In this document: positions 1 through 9,226 of the stretch, in pieces | Numbering within the stretch: the first letter of the stretch is position 1 | Layout: each line of letters opens with the position of its first letter | Assembly (NCBI GenBank): GCA_001314655.1 | Contig: LJSF01000043.1 | Location: 248,001-312,000 of the forward strand | DNA length: 64,000 bases | Direction of reading: 5' to 3' | Origin: Rhodobacteraceae bacterium HLUCCA08 | Lineage (GTDB): Bacteria > Pseudomonadota > Alphaproteobacteria > Rhodobacterales > Rhodobacteraceae | Notes under the pieces: generated by a model | The model's input: only the letters and a program-made list of their open reading frames with translations | The model's database searches: none | Told to the model about the DNA's origin: nothing | Made by a program: the position numbers and the translations under genes

Positions 1-1018
1 GCACGGTGTCGATCATCAGCTGCACGTTCTCGGGGTCGGCATCGGGGGTGATGCCGTGGCCGAGGTTGAAGATGTGCGGGCCGTGTTTCAGCGCGTCCAC
101 GACGCGACGGGTTTCGCGGACGAGGTCGGCGCCACCGGTGACCATGTGCGACGATTTCAGATTGCCCTGGACGCAGCCGCCGGGCTGGACATGCGCGGCC
201 GCCCATTCCGGGGTGACGCCGTCGTCGAGCGCGATGCAATCGGCGCCGATCGCCGCATGCAACCCTTCGTAGCGCGTCTCCGCGCCACGGGGGAAGGCGA
301 TGACCGGCAGACCGGGATGGCGCGCTTTCAGCGCTGACGTGATGCGGGTCGCGGGTTCGATCGCGTATTTCACGAAGTCGTCGCCCTGCAGCGAACCGGC
401 CCAGCTGTCGAACAGTTTGACCACCTCTGCGCCGGCCTGCACCTGCTGTGACAGGTAGTCGATCGTCGCCTCGGTCAGGCGGTCGAGGATCGCCTCGAAC
501 AGGGGGCGGTTCTCGGCCTTGAGCGCATGGGCCGGGCCCTGGTCGGGGGTGCCGCGGCCGGCGATCATGTAGGTGGCGACGGTCCAGGGGGCGCCGGCGA
601 AGCCGATCAGCGTGGTTTCGGTGGGCAAGTCGCGCGACAGGATGCGGAGGGTTTCATAGACCGGGGCGAGGTGATCGTGGATCGCGTCGGCGGGCTTGAG
701 GGCGTCGAATTCCGCCTGGGCGGTGATCGTCGACAGGCGCGGCCCTTCGCCGGTGACGAACCACAGATCCGCCCCCAGCGCCTGGGGCAGCAACAGGATG
801 TCGGCGAACAGGATCGCGGCATCGAACCCGTAGCGGCGAATGGGCTGCAAGGTAACCTCGGCGGCGAGGTCGGAATTGTAGCACAGCGACAGGAAATCCC
901 CGGCCTGGGCCCGAGTGGCGCGGTATTCGGGCAGGTAGCGCCCGGCCTGGCGCATCATCCAGATCGGCGGGGTCGGAAGGGTTTCGCCGGCAAGGGCGCG
1001 CAGGATCGTCTTGGTCAT
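1..1018 (-). CDS. hemE: Uroporphyrinogen decarboxylase HemE (3' end cut by window)
   Basis: Decarboxylates uroporphyrinogen III to coproporphyrinogen III in haem synthesis (cytoplasm). About 339 codons are visible. The N-terminus, with the family motif [16 protein letters not shown] around residues 21-36, is complete; the C-terminus runs off base 1. The last visible residues (VQLMIDTV) lie close to the usual family end (about 340-345 aa), so only a few codons are missing. The start ATG is at 1016-1018. It is divergent from hemC with a 72-bp gap that must hold both promoters. The family call is firm from the N-terminal signature and the hemC neighbour. Confidence 0.95.
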   Translation of the reverse strand, partial: MTKTILRALAGETLPTPPIWMMRQAGRYLPEYRATRAQAGDFLSLCYNSDLAAEVTLQPIRRYGFDAAILFADILLLPQALGADLWFVTGEGPRLSTITAQAEFDALKPADAIHDHLAPVYETLRILSRDLPTETTLIGFAGAPWTVATYMIAGRGTPDQGPAHALKAENRPLFEAILDRLTEATIDYLSQQVQAGAEVVKLFDSWAGSLQGDDFVKYAIEPATRITSALKARHPGLPVIAFPRGAETRYEGLHAAIGADCIALDDGVTPEWAAAHVQPGGCVQGNLKSSHMVTGGADLVRETRRVVDALKHGPHIFNLGHGITPDADPENVQLMIDTV

Positions 1019-1090
1019 GGCCTGACGTCCCCCGGGACGCGACGGAAGTCAAGTGTTGTGGGGGTCGCGGGGCGCCGCTATCAGGGGGGC

Positions 1091-2056
1091 ATGACGATGA
1101 CGCTTCCCTCCCCCGACCGCCCGTTGAAGATCGGCACCCGCGGCTCGCCCCTGGCGCTGGCCCAGGCGCATGAAACCCGTGACCGGCTGGCCGCGGCCTT
1201 CGATCTGCCGCAGGCGGCCTTCGAGATCCGGGTGATCCAGACCAGCGGCGACGATGCGGCGCTGATCGCCAAGGATCGCCCGCTGAAGGAGGTGGGCGGC
1301 AAGGGGCTGTTCACGAAAGAGATCGAGGAACAGCTGCTGGCCGGCGGGATCGACATCGCGGTGCATTCGATGAAGGACATGCCGGTGGCGCAGCCCGGCG
1401 GGTTGTGCCTTGATTGCTACCTGCCGCGCGAGGATGTGCGCGATGCCTTCGTGTCGCTGGGCCATGGCGGACTGGCCGCACTGCCCGAAGGGGCGGTGGT
1501 GGGCACATCGTCCCTGCGGCGCCGGGCGCAGCTGAAGGCGCGGCGGGCCGACCTGCGGCTGGTGGAGTTTCGCGGCAATGTGCAGACCCGGCTGAAGAAA
1601 CTGGCCGACGGCGTGGCCGAGGCGACCTTCCTGGCGATGGCCGGGCTGAACCGGCTGGGCATGTCCGACGTGCCCAAGGTCGCGATCGCCCCGGAAGAGA
1701 TGCTGCCGGCGGTGGCCCAGGGCGCGATCGGGATCGAGCGGCGCAGCGATGACAGCGCCACGGCGGCGCTGCTTGAGGCGCTGCATGACGGCCCGACCGG
1801 CGACCGGCTGGCGGCGGAACGGGCCTTTCTGGCGGCGCTGGACGGATCCTGCGAGACGCCGATCGGCGGGCTGGCGGAGCTGGAGGGCGGCACGCTGCGT
1901 CTGCGCGGAGAGATCCTGCGGCCGGACGGGTCGGAGGTGTATGCCGACGATGCGACCTGCCCGGTGGACGATGGCGCCGCGTTGGGCCGCGAGATGGCGG
2001 CGCGATTGCTGGCGCAAGCCGGGCCCGGGTTTTTCGCGGCGGTCAAGGCGGGCTGA
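1091..2056 (+). CDS. hemC: Hydroxymethylbilane synthase (porphobilinogen deaminase) HemC
   Basis: Condenses four porphobilinogens to hydroxymethylbilane. It is 321 aa, a normal length. Motifs in order: KIGTRGSPLALAQA near residue 12, the VHSMKDMP stretch near residue 95, the RRRAQL/RGNVQTRL arginine motifs, and the dipyrromethane-cofactor cysteine in GSCETPIGGLAE near residue 253. The open frame continues far upstream, but ATG 1091 was chosen because family homology begins right after it and the upstream part lies over divergent hemE. The stop overlaps the next start by 1 bp (TGATG), implying translational coupling. Confidence 0.96.
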   Translation: MTMTLPSPDRPLKIGTRGSPLALAQAHETRDRLAAAFDLPQAAFEIRVIQTSGDDAALIAKDRPLKEVGGKGLFTKEIEEQLLAGGIDIAVHSMKDMPVAQPGGLCLDCYLPREDVRDAFVSLGHGGLAALPEGAVVGTSSLRRRAQLKARRADLRLVEFRGNVQTRLKKLADGVAEATFLAMAGLNRLGMSDVPKVAIAPEEMLPAVAQGAIGIERRSDDSATAALLEALHDGPTGDRLAAERAFLAALDGSCETPIGGLAELEGGTLRLRGEILRPDGSEVYADDATCPVDDGAALGREMAARLLAQAGPGFFAAVKAG

Positions 2057-2760
2057 TGCGCGCGCTGATTGCGGTGGCGAGCGTCGCGGTGCTGGGCGTT
2101 GCGGCCTGGTTCGTGCTGCTGCGCGATCGGGCGCCGTCGGCCGAAACGGTGCTGGCGTTGATCCTGGCGGACAATCCGGAGGTCATCGCCGAGGCATCGG
2201 GGCTGGAGGGCTGTCTGCTGCGCCTGCATGGGACGCGGCCGACCGATCTGGGCCTGGCCCTGGCCGATCTGCGGGTCGATCTGTCGCTCTATCAGCTGGA
2301 AGCGGTGCGGATCCTGCCTCAGGAGGCCGGCCATGCGATCTACCTGGCGGATCTGGATACGGATCGGGCGCGGGTTGCGGCGGCGGCGGAGCGGCTGGTC
2401 GAGCTGCTGCCGGCGGAGGTCGACGGCACGCTGGGCGCGGGCGGCGCGGAGGCGGTGCTGGCATCGGGCGGCGAGCTGAGCTTTCGCCTGGGCGCGGAGC
2501 TGGACGCGGAGGGCCGTCCGGAGGTGCATCCGGACGGGCCCGTGTTCCACGCCTTTGCCGAGGCTGTCCTGGAGGCCGGTCCGGCCGTGACCGCGCGCAT
2601 CACGCGGGTCTACGAGGGGCCCGAGCCGAGCGCCGCTGCCCTGCGCCTGGGCGAGGTCGCGTTGCCGAACGTGCTGCAGGTGCGGCTGGGGTCGACCGAG
2701 GCGGCGGAGGCCTTTGGCCAGGCGCTGTTTTCCTATCAGCAAGCGCATTGCCCGGTCTGA
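2056..2760 (+). CDS. Membrane-anchored hypothetical protein downstream of hemC
   Basis: I do not recognise this 234-aa protein. An N-terminal hydrophobic segment (about residues 3-22) is followed by a charged stretch RDRAPS, so it looks like a signal anchor with an extracytoplasmic soluble domain of about 210 aa. The domain is Leu/Ala/Glu-rich and has two isolated cysteines. It begins in a 1-bp overlap with the hemC stop and is therefore co-translated with it. A role in tetrapyrrole metabolism would be a guess from position only. Confidence 0.7.
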   Translation: MRALIAVASVAVLGVAAWFVLLRDRAPSAETVLALILADNPEVIAEASGLEGCLLRLHGTRPTDLGLALADLRVDLSLYQLEAVRILPQEAGHAIYLADLDTDRARVAAAAERLVELLPAEVDGTLGAGGAEAVLASGGELSFRLGAELDAEGRPEVHPDGPVFHAFAEAVLEAGPAVTARITRVYEGPEPSAAALRLGEVALPNVLQVRLGSTEAAEAFGQALFSYQQAHCPV

Positions 2761-2890
2761 CGCGCGCCGCTCTTGTCCCCTGGCGGGGCCAAGACGCCCC
2801 GCCCGCCATCCCGGTCATCCCCCCGGCTTCATCCTGGCCGAAAAACGTCCCCCGGGAGGCCGGGTCGCCGCCCGGCCCGGGGTCATCACC

Positions 2891-4297
2891 CTAGGGCAGG
2901 GTCTTGCCCGGGTTGAGGATGCCCTTGGGGTCGAGCGCGGCCTTGATCTGGCGCATCACGTCCAGGGCGACCGGGTCCTTGCGGCGGCGCAGGGTGGCGA
3001 GTTTCGACTGACCGATCCCGTGTTCGGCCGAGAAGGACCCGCCGAGATCGGCGACGATATCCTCGATCGCCTCGGTCACGCGGTCGCGGTGCTGGATGTC
3101 GTCGCTGCCGACATAGACGGTGTAATGGACGTTGCCGTCGCCCAGATGGGCGACGTAGAACGGGTCGCTTTCGGGATCGAGTTCGGCCATGCGGGCATTG
3201 GCGCGGTCGATGAATTCGGCGACCCGATCCAGCGGCAGGGCGACATCGGTATCGACCAGCGGGCGGCGCCAGAAGGTGAGTTCGGCCGCGGCTTCGCGCC
3301 GGGCCCACATCTCGCTCCGTTGGGCCTCGGACCGGGCGATGACGGCGTCGCGCAGCTGGTCGGCCTCCAGCATCCGTTCCAGTTCGTCCTGAAGCAGGGC
3401 GACCACGGGCAGGGTGCCGTCCTCGGCCGGGGTGGCGTCGCGCGGGGCGGTGGCGGCGATCTCGACCAGGATGTTGACGTCATGCATGGCGTCGAAGGGC
3501 GGGCGGGCGCCATCGATGCGATCGAGGTGGGTCTGGATATAGTTGCGCGGCATCAGCTCGAACGCCTCGACCGCGCCGCCGGTGGCATCCTGCAGGCGAT
3601 TGAGCAGCGCCAGCGCATCGCCAAGCCGCGGCACGGCGATCATCGCGGTGGCATGGGCGCGCGGTTTCGGCGCCAGTTTCAGCACCGCGGCGGTGATCAC
3701 GCCCAGCTGCCCCTCGGCCCCGATCAGCAGGTCGCGCAGGTCGAGCCCGGAATTGTCCTTGTGCAGTTCCGACATCAGGTTGAGCACCCGGCCATCGGCC
3801 AGCACCGCCTCGATCCCAAGGCACAGGGCGCGGGCATTGCCGTGGCGCAGCACGTTGGAGCCGCCGGCATTGGTCGACAATATGCCGCCGATCATCGCCG
3901 AGCCGCGGGCACCGAAGCTCATCGGAAAGGACAGGTCATGGGCGTCGGCGGCGTCGTGCAGGGACGACAGGATCACCCCGGCCTCGACAATGGCGGTGCG
4001 GGCGGCGGGGTTGATGGCGCGGATCGCGTTCATCCGGTCGAGCGACAGCATCAGCCCGCCGGCGGCCTGGGCACCGCCCACCAGGCCGGTATTGCCCGAA
4101 ACCGGCGTGATCGAATGACCGGCGGTATTGGCCCGGCGCAGCAGGGCGGCGACCTGTTCGGTGGTGGCGGGGCGCAGCACCGCGCCCGGACGGCCGCCAT
4201 ACTTGCCGGTCCAGTCGCTGGCCCAACGGTCGGCCGCCGCGCCGGTCGCGACGTTCTCGGCGCCGATCACTTCGGCGAAATCGTCGATGAGGCCCAT
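2891..4297 (-). CDS. FAD-linked 2-hydroxyacid dehydrogenase (D-2-hydroxyglutarate/D-lactate dehydrogenase type)
   Basis: It is 468 aa. The N-terminal FAD-binding_4 (PCMH/VAO) domain has the signature VSGNTGLVGGAQ near residue 74 and GILSTNAGGSNVLRHGNAR near 140. The C-terminal FAD-oxidase domain ends in the family hallmark SAEHGIGQSK followed by a tail of the form KAALDPKGILNPGKTLP. This family oxidises D-2-hydroxyacids (D-2-hydroxyglutarate, D-lactate or glycolate) and passes electrons to a flavoprotein or quinone. The substrate cannot be told from sequence alone. ATG 4297 was preferred over an in-frame ATG 30 codons upstream, because GGGGGA lies just 5' of it and homology starts there. It appears monocistronic. 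Confidence 0.88.
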   Translation of the reverse strand: MGLIDDFAEVIGAENVATGAAADRWASDWTGKYGGRPGAVLRPATTEQVAALLRRANTAGHSITPVSGNTGLVGGAQAAGGLMLSLDRMNAIRAINPAARTAIVEAGVILSSLHDAADAHDLSFPMSFGARGSAMIGGILSTNAGGSNVLRHGNARALCLGIEAVLADGRVLNLMSELHKDNSGLDLRDLLIGAEGQLGVITAAVLKLAPKPRAHATAMIAVPRLGDALALLNRLQDATGGAVEAFELMPRNYIQTHLDRIDGARPPFDAMHDVNILVEIAATAPRDATPAEDGTLPVVALLQDELERMLEADQLRDAVIARSEAQRSEMWARREAAAELTFWRRPLVDTDVALPLDRVAEFIDRANARMAELDPESDPFYVAHLGDGNVHYTVYVGSDDIQHRDRVTEAIEDIVADLGGSFSAEHGIGQSKLATLRRRKDPVALDVMRQIKAALDPKGILNPGKTLP

Positions 4298-4407
4298 GGC
4301 AGCGTCCCCCCTGTCGACCGGAACGGTGGGGCAAATCGCGTGGGTCGGAAAGAGGCCATGCGCGCTTTCGCGCGGGGCTGTTGCCATTGGGTCGCGGGGG
4401 ATCGTGG

Positions 4408-4484
4408 TGGTAGCGTGGGGCGGACTTGAACCGCCGACCCCAGCATTATGAGTGCTGTGCTCTAACCAGCTGAGCTACCACGCC
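4408..4484 (-). tRNA. tRNA-Met(CAT), elongator type
   Basis: A 77-nt cloverleaf on the minus strand with encoded CCA. The acceptor arm is GGCGTGG/CCACGCT (G1 faces U72). The D-arm contains AGCTCAGCTGGTTAGAGC. The anticodon stem CAGCA/TGCTG encloses the loop CTCATAA (anticodon CAT), and the T-arm contains GGTTCAAGTCC. It lacks the initiator-type three-GC anticodon stem and differs from the usual tRNA-Ile2(CAT), so elongator Met is the best call. Confidence 0.93.
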
Positions 4485-4523
4485 ATACCACGGGCGATCG
4501 GATAGCCCCGGGCGTGCGGCCTG

Positions 4524-5396
4524 TCAAACCGATTCTGTGCGCGCATGGGTCCCGTAGAAGCGGGCCTGGACATGCTGCGCCTCGGCGAAGAACAGCCAGC
4601 GCGCGGCCAGCACGCCGGCGATATGGAACAGCACGGCGAACCCGCCGGTGACATGGCCGCCGGGCAGGGCCAGCAGCAGCGCGGGCAACGGGGCCATCAG
4701 CAGCAGCGCGATGACCCGCAGCTTGAGCGCGTGGCGACGGGCCACGGTGAAGGCCATTTCGTGGGTGAGGTAATTGTCGCCGATATGGGGCGGCTCGAAG
4801 GCGCGCAGGGTGCCGCTGTTGGGCACCAGGGCAGAGCCGGTCTCGGTCAGTCGGTCGCCCATCAGCCAATGGGCCAGTTGCAGCGCGCCGGCCAGCAGCA
4901 GAAGCGGGATGGCAAAGGCGGTCTTGGCGGCCAGAAGCGCGCCCCCGGCCAGGGAAATCGCAAGGAATTTCAACGGCGTGAGCGGGGTATTCCAGCGCGG
5001 CACGGTGCGCATCTGGGCATAGATCATCGCGGTGGTGAAGACGGTCAGCAGCGCCATCGCGGCGCCGATGAACCCCAACGCGCCGATCCGCGTCGCGGCG
5101 AAGGTCAGGCCCGCGCCATAAAGCGCCATCAGGGTGAGCGTGGCGGTGCTGGTCCAGGCCTCGCGCGACAGCCAGGAGCTGCGCCATTCGCGGAACGCCT
5201 TGATCGCGCGCCTGGGCTGGCCGAGGTGAAAGACCGAGGCCATCAGCCCGCCCACGGCCAGCAGATAGGCCAGGGTGAAGAACGCGAAGGCGACCCAGCC
5301 GGTGGGCGGCGTGCTGTCGAGGCCAAGCCAGAACAGCAGGCCGAAGCCGGCCCCTGACAGGGTGGTGAACAGGATGATCGACGGGGCGGGATGCAT
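4524..5396 (-). CDS. soeC: Sulfite dehydrogenase membrane anchor SoeC (DmsC family)
   Basis: It is 290 aa with about eight hydrophobic helices, matching the DmsC-type anchor family of molybdoenzymes. The first helix (about residues 6-23) follows the start MHPAPS directly. The anchor would carry electrons from SoeB to quinone in the inner membrane. Its ATG shares one base with the soeB stop (TGATG), so it is translationally coupled. DmsC homologues also serve DMSO and thiosulfate/polysulfide reductases. The SoeC call rests on the xsc-soeABC context typical of roseobacters and on the absence of a Tat signal on SoeA. Confidence 0.8.
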   Translation of the reverse strand: MHPAPSIILFTTLSGAGFGLLFWLGLDSTPPTGWVAFAFFTLAYLLAVGGLMASVFHLGQPRRAIKAFREWRSSWLSREAWTSTATLTLMALYGAGLTFAATRIGALGFIGAAMALLTVFTTAMIYAQMRTVPRWNTPLTPLKFLAISLAGGALLAAKTAFAIPLLLLAGALQLAHWLMGDRLTETGSALVPNSGTLRAFEPPHIGDNYLTHEMAFTVARRHALKLRVIALLLMAPLPALLLALPGGHVTGGFAVLFHIAGVLAARWLFFAEAQHVQARFYGTHARTESV

Positions 5397-6139
5397 CACG
5401 ACCCTCCGGGCAGTTTCGACAGCGCCCGGTCGAGCCAGCCGAGGAAGCCGCGCGGGTCTTCGGCCACCGGGGTCAGCGCGCCCGAGGGGCCGCAATCGCG
5501 GGCCCGGGGCGGCAGGTATTTGTTGACCGGCTTGGTGCCCTGTTCGGGCAAGAGGTCATAGCCGCCACGCTCGGCCACCAGCTGGCTGACGGCGCTGTCG
5601 GGATCGGCCAGGTCGCCGAAATGCCGGGCGCCGGCGGGGCAGGTGCGCACGCAGGCCGGTTCGCGGTCTTCTTCGGGCAGGGTCTCGTTATAGATCCGGT
5701 CGACGCAGAGGGTGCATTTCTTCATCACCCCCTCGGCGGCGTCCAGTTCGCGGGCGCCGTAGGGGCAGGCCCAGGCGCAGAGGCCGCAGCCGATGCAATC
5801 GGCCTCGTTGACCAGGACGATACCGTCCTCGACCCGCTTGTAGCTGGCGCCGGTCGGGCAGACGGTCACGCAGGGGGCGTCGTCGCAATGCAGGCAGGAT
5901 TTCGGGAAATGCACCAGACGCGGGGCGGCGTCGGGTTCGGTGATCTCGTAGCTGTGGACCCGGTTGAGGAAGGTGCCGGTGGGATCGGCGCCGTAGGGAT
6001 CCTGGTCGCTGAGCGGGGCGCCGTAGTTTTCGGTGTTCCAGCCCTTGCAGGCGACGACGCAGGCATGACAGCCGACGCAGGTGTCGAGGTCGATCACCAG
6101 GCCGAGTTTCCTGTCGGTCTTGTCGGGAAGTGTGGTCAT
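5396..6139 (-). CDS. soeB: Sulfite dehydrogenase iron-sulfur subunit SoeB
   Basis: A 247-aa DmsB-type ferredoxin subunit. Four cysteine clusters are visible: CVGCHACVVACKGW at residues 21-34, CLHCDDAPCVTVCPTGA in the middle, CIGCGLCAWACPYGA, and a last group split between CTLC and CVRTCPAG. This is enough for four [4Fe-4S] clusters wiring the Mo-bisMGD of SoeA to the SoeC anchor. There is no signal peptide, so the enzyme faces the cytoplasm. The start overlaps the stop of the small upstream gene by 4 bp (ATGA), and the stop overlaps the soeC start. The tail of about 60 residues after the last cluster is Pro/Arg-rich. Confidence 0.87.
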   Translation of the reverse strand: MTTLPDKTDRKLGLVIDLDTCVGCHACVVACKGWNTENYGAPLSDQDPYGADPTGTFLNRVHSYEITEPDAAPRLVHFPKSCLHCDDAPCVTVCPTGASYKRVEDGIVLVNEADCIGCGLCAWACPYGARELDAAEGVMKKCTLCVDRIYNETLPEEDREPACVRTCPAGARHFGDLADPDSAVSQLVAERGGYDLLPEQGTKPVNKYLPPRARDCGPSGALTPVAEDPRGFLGWLDRALSKLPGGS

Positions 6140-6342
6140 GCGGCGTGCCCCCGGCTGGCGTCGGATCGGGGCTCTGCCCCGGACCCCGGGATGTGTCGGA
6201 CCCAGGGAAGCGGGGCGGGCTGCGGGGCGTCGTGGCGCGTGACCGGGGCTTCGGCCGCGCGGTCCCAGGTGGCGACGAACCAGATGAAGGATCCGACCAT
6301 GAAGGCCAGCGCGGCCAGGATGAGAAGAAGCGTGCGGGTCAT
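6136..6342 (-). CDS. 68-aa single-pass membrane protein between soeA and soeB
   Basis: This small gene is hidden in the 3' part of a longer open frame antiparallel to nothing but internal to soeA. Its start ATG 6342 overlaps the soeA stop (ATGA), and its stop overlaps the soeB start (ATGA). The protein begins MTRTLLLILAALAFMVGS, one transmembrane helix (about residues 4-26) with aromatic residues at the end (FIWFVATW), followed by a Pro/Arg/His-rich tail of about 40 residues. The double 4-bp overlap means it is almost certainly translated. The function is unknown; an assembly or anchor accessory of the sulfite dehydrogenase is a reasonable inference. Confidence 0.78.
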   Translation of the reverse strand: MTRTLLLILAALAFMVGSFIWFVATWDRAAEAPVTRHDAPQPAPLPWVRHIPGSGAEPRSDASRGHAA

Positions 6343-9149
6343 CGGCCGACCTTCCAGCGCAGATGCCGCGGCGCCGCGGGGACGGGGCTGCGGAGCGGGG
6401 CGAAGGCGGGGCGCGCGCCCTCGGGCGGGTCGGCCTTTTCGATCCGCACGCGCAGGTCGAACCAGGCGGCCTGGCCGGTGACGGGGTCGGAGTTGGAGCG
6501 CCGGGTCTGCGTGCCCGGCCGGCATTCCCCGATCAGATGGTTGAGCAGGAAGCCGGTCGTGGCCTCGGGCGCGTCGCCATCCAGCGCCCAGGCGCCCTTG
6601 CGTTTGCCGATGGCGTTCCAGGTCCAGACGGTGTGGGGGTTGAGCGCGGCCATCAGGGCGACCGGCACGGTGATCTCGCCATGTGGCGAGGTGAGCCGGG
6701 CCCAATCGCCTTCGGCAAAGCCCTGCGCGTCCCAGATCGCGGTCGGCAGGTAAAGCAGATTCGACGTGTGAATTTGACGTAGCCATGCATTCTGGCTTCC
6801 CCAGGAATGGTACATTGCCATGGGCCGCTGCGTCAGGGCATGGACCGGATAGTCTTCGGCACCATAAAGCGGAGCATACCAGGTCGGCAGCGGGGCCATG
6901 GCGCGGGCCAGGTCGGCGCGCAGGTGTTCGGGCGGTTGCCGGTCGCCCTTGCCCTCGGCGGCCAGCTGGAACCGGCGCAGCGGGGGTGACCAGATCTCGA
7001 ACAGGTAGGGCTGCGGCGCGTCGTAGAACCCCATCGAAACGGCGAAGTCCTGATAGGCTGTGTTCCAGGGTTTGAAGAATTGCGCCTCGGCCGGGATTTC
7101 GTGGGTCCAGAACCCGCCATTGGCGATGTAGCTGTCGATCTGGCCGGCATTGGGCGCGCCGCGGCCTTGGGTCAGGCCGGTTTCGGACATCCGCCAGCCG
7201 GCCAGCGGGCCGACGCCCGGGCGGCGTTCGTGGTTGGTGATGTAATCGGCGTAATCGGCGTATTTCGGGCTGCCGTCCTCGGTGACGAAGCCGGGCAGGC
7301 CCAGCCGGGCGCCAAGCGCGATCAGGACCGACTGGAAGGGGCGCACGTCGCGGTCGGGCTGGATCACGGGCCAGCGGATTGCGTCGGCGACCTGGTCGCC
7401 CTCGCAGATCGGGCGGTCGAGCAGGGAAATGCAATCATGCCGCTCCAGATAGGTGGTGTCGGGCAGGATCAGGTCGGCATAGGCGATCGTTTCGCTGGCA
7501 TAGGCATCGGAATAGATGATCCGGGGGATCACGTAATCGCCGTTCTCGTCGGTTTCGGTGAGCATGGCGATGGTGTCGTCGGTGTTCATCGACGAATTCC
7601 AGGCCATGTTCGCCATGTACAGCAGCAGCGTGTCGATCCGGTAGGGATCGCCCGCATGGGCGTTGGGGATGACCATGTGCATCAGGCCATGGGCGGCCAG
7701 GGGGGCCTCCCAGCTATAGGCCTTGTCGAGGCGTTTGGGGCTGCCGTCGGGATTGATCAGCAGGTCGTCCGGGCCGGCGGGATAGCCCAGATGCGGGCCG
7801 TCGAGCGGCTGTCCGGGCTTGCCGGCGGCATGGGGTTTGGGGTGGCCGTGCCAGGGCTTGGGATAGGGCGGCTTGAACCGCATGGAGCCGGGGGTTTCCA
7901 CGGCGCCCAGCAGGATCTGCAGCACATGCAGGGCGCGGGCGGTCTGGAACCCGTTGGAATGGGCCGAGATGCCGCGCATGGCATGGACCGAGACCGGGCG
8001 GCCGATCATTTTTTGATGCCGGTGGCCGCGGAAATCGGTCCAGGGTTGGTCGATTTCGATCGCCTCGTCAAAGGCGGTGCGGGCCAGGTCGGCGGCCAGC
8101 GCGCGGATCCGGGCGGCGGGGATGCCGGTGGGGCCTTCGGCGGCGTCGGCGGACCATTGGGGGTCCATGAAATGGGTCGCCATTTCGTGCATCACCGTGC
8201 GGTGGGTGATGCCGGCGCGGCGGATCGTGCCGGTCAGGTCCGGCTCTACCCCCTGGCCGTTCCAGGGTGCGGGCTGGCCGGTGCGGCGGTCGATCACCAG
8301 CGGGGTGCCGCCGTCGTCGGTCAGTGGCAGACCGTGGTCGTTTGATTTCTGATCGCCATTCAACAGGATCGGAGCGTTGGTAAAGCGCGCAAGGTAGTCC
8401 AGATCGATCCGCCCGGCGCGCATCAGTTCATGGATCAGCGCCAGGATCAGCAGCCCGTCGGTGCCCGGCGTGATCCCGAACCAATCGTCGGCGACGGCGT
8501 TGTAGCCGGTGCGGATCGGGTTGATGCCGACCATGCGCCCGCCGCGCGCCTTGAGCCGGCCGATCCCCATCTTGATCGGGTTGCTGTCGTGATCCTCGGC
8601 CACGCCGAACAGCAGGAACAATTTCGTCCGTTCCCAATCCGGCTGGCCGAATTCCCAGAACGCGCCGCCCATCGTGTAGATGCCGGCCGCCGCCATGTTG
8701 ACCGAGCAGAAACCGCCATGGGCGGCGTAGTTCGGGGTGCCGAAGGCCTGGGCCCAAAGCCCGGTCAGGGATTGCGACTGGTCGCGGCCGGTGAAGAAGG
8801 CGAATTTTTCCGGCGCGCTGTCGCGCAGCGGCCTGATCCAGGACACGGCGAGGTCCAGCGCCGCGTCCCAGGTGATTTCCTCGAATTCGCCCGAGCCGCG
8901 GGGGCCGACGCGCCGCAAGGGCGCGCGCAGCCGTGACGGGGCGTTGACCTGCATGATGCCGGCGCTGCCCTTGGCGCAAAGCACCCCCTTGTTGACCGGG
9001 TGGTCGCGGTTGCCCTCGATATAGGCGACCTTGCCGGCCTTCATGTGCACATTGATGCCGCAGCGGCAGGCGCACATGTAGCAGGTCGTCCGGCGGACCT
9101 CGTCCGAGACCGGCGGCGACATGTCGAGACCCGGTTGATCCTTCGGCAT
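6339..9149 (-). CDS. soeA: Sulfite dehydrogenase molybdopterin subunit SoeA
   Basis: A 936-aa member of the Mo-bisMGD oxidoreductase (DMSO reductase) family. The N-terminal [4Fe-4S] motif has cysteines at 23, 26 and 30 (CYMCACRC) and a fourth in GVLCAKGS near residue 58. There is no twin-arginine signal, unlike DmsA or PhsA, which fits the cytoplasmic SoeA described in Allochromatium and roseobacters. It oxidises sulfite (released by Xsc) to sulfate and feeds the quinone pool through SoeBC. ATG 9149 was chosen because GGAGGAG sits 5 nt upstream; the in-frame GTG at 9161 would place that Shine-Dalgarno inside the gene. It lies 77 bp downstream of xsc. Confidence 0.85.
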   Translation of the reverse strand: MPKDQPGLDMSPPVSDEVRRTTCYMCACRCGINVHMKAGKVAYIEGNRDHPVNKGVLCAKGSAGIMQVNAPSRLRAPLRRVGPRGSGEFEEITWDAALDLAVSWIRPLRDSAPEKFAFFTGRDQSQSLTGLWAQAFGTPNYAAHGGFCSVNMAAAGIYTMGGAFWEFGQPDWERTKLFLLFGVAEDHDSNPIKMGIGRLKARGGRMVGINPIRTGYNAVADDWFGITPGTDGLLILALIHELMRAGRIDLDYLARFTNAPILLNGDQKSNDHGLPLTDDGGTPLVIDRRTGQPAPWNGQGVEPDLTGTIRRAGITHRTVMHEMATHFMDPQWSADAAEGPTGIPAARIRALAADLARTAFDEAIEIDQPWTDFRGHRHQKMIGRPVSVHAMRGISAHSNGFQTARALHVLQILLGAVETPGSMRFKPPYPKPWHGHPKPHAAGKPGQPLDGPHLGYPAGPDDLLINPDGSPKRLDKAYSWEAPLAAHGLMHMVIPNAHAGDPYRIDTLLLYMANMAWNSSMNTDDTIAMLTETDENGDYVIPRIIYSDAYASETIAYADLILPDTTYLERHDCISLLDRPICEGDQVADAIRWPVIQPDRDVRPFQSVLIALGARLGLPGFVTEDGSPKYADYADYITNHERRPGVGPLAGWRMSETGLTQGRGAPNAGQIDSYIANGGFWTHEIPAEAQFFKPWNTAYQDFAVSMGFYDAPQPYLFEIWSPPLRRFQLAAEGKGDRQPPEHLRADLARAMAPLPTWYAPLYGAEDYPVHALTQRPMAMYHSWGSQNAWLRQIHTSNLLYLPTAIWDAQGFAEGDWARLTSPHGEITVPVALMAALNPHTVWTWNAIGKRKGAWALDGDAPEATTGFLLNHLIGECRPGTQTRRSNSDPVTGQAAWFDLRVRIEKADPPEGARPAFAPLRSPVPAAPRHLRWKVGR

Positions 9150-9226
9150 TGTCTCCTCCACCGCGGTCGAAACTAACGAGGTTGCGCGTCAGGGCAAGAC
9201 CGTCATGGAAAAATTGTATGACGATA

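Noticed and set aside
527-1090. Long N-terminal extension of hemC
   Set aside because: The extension lies over the divergent hemE coding sequence and has no homology; HemC proteins begin near KIGTRGSPLA.
2714-4429. 571-aa plus-strand open frame opposite the FAD-linked dehydrogenase
   Set aside because: Antisense shadow; the minus-strand frame has both FAD-binding and FAD-oxidase signatures.
4408-4484. tRNA-Ile2 (CAT anticodon modified to lysidine) or initiator tRNA
   Set aside because: Lacks the GGG/CCC anticodon stem of initiators, and the arm sequences fit elongator tRNA-Met of alphaproteobacteria.
4524-9149. Reading the molybdoenzyme operon as DMSO, thiosulfate or polysulfide reductase
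   Set aside because: No Tat signal on the catalytic subunit and direct linkage to xsc favour the cytoplasmic sulfite dehydrogenase SoeABC.
9150-9161. GTG start for soeA four codons upstream
   Set aside because: The Shine-Dalgarno GGAGGAG would then be inside the gene; ATG 9149 has it at the right distance.
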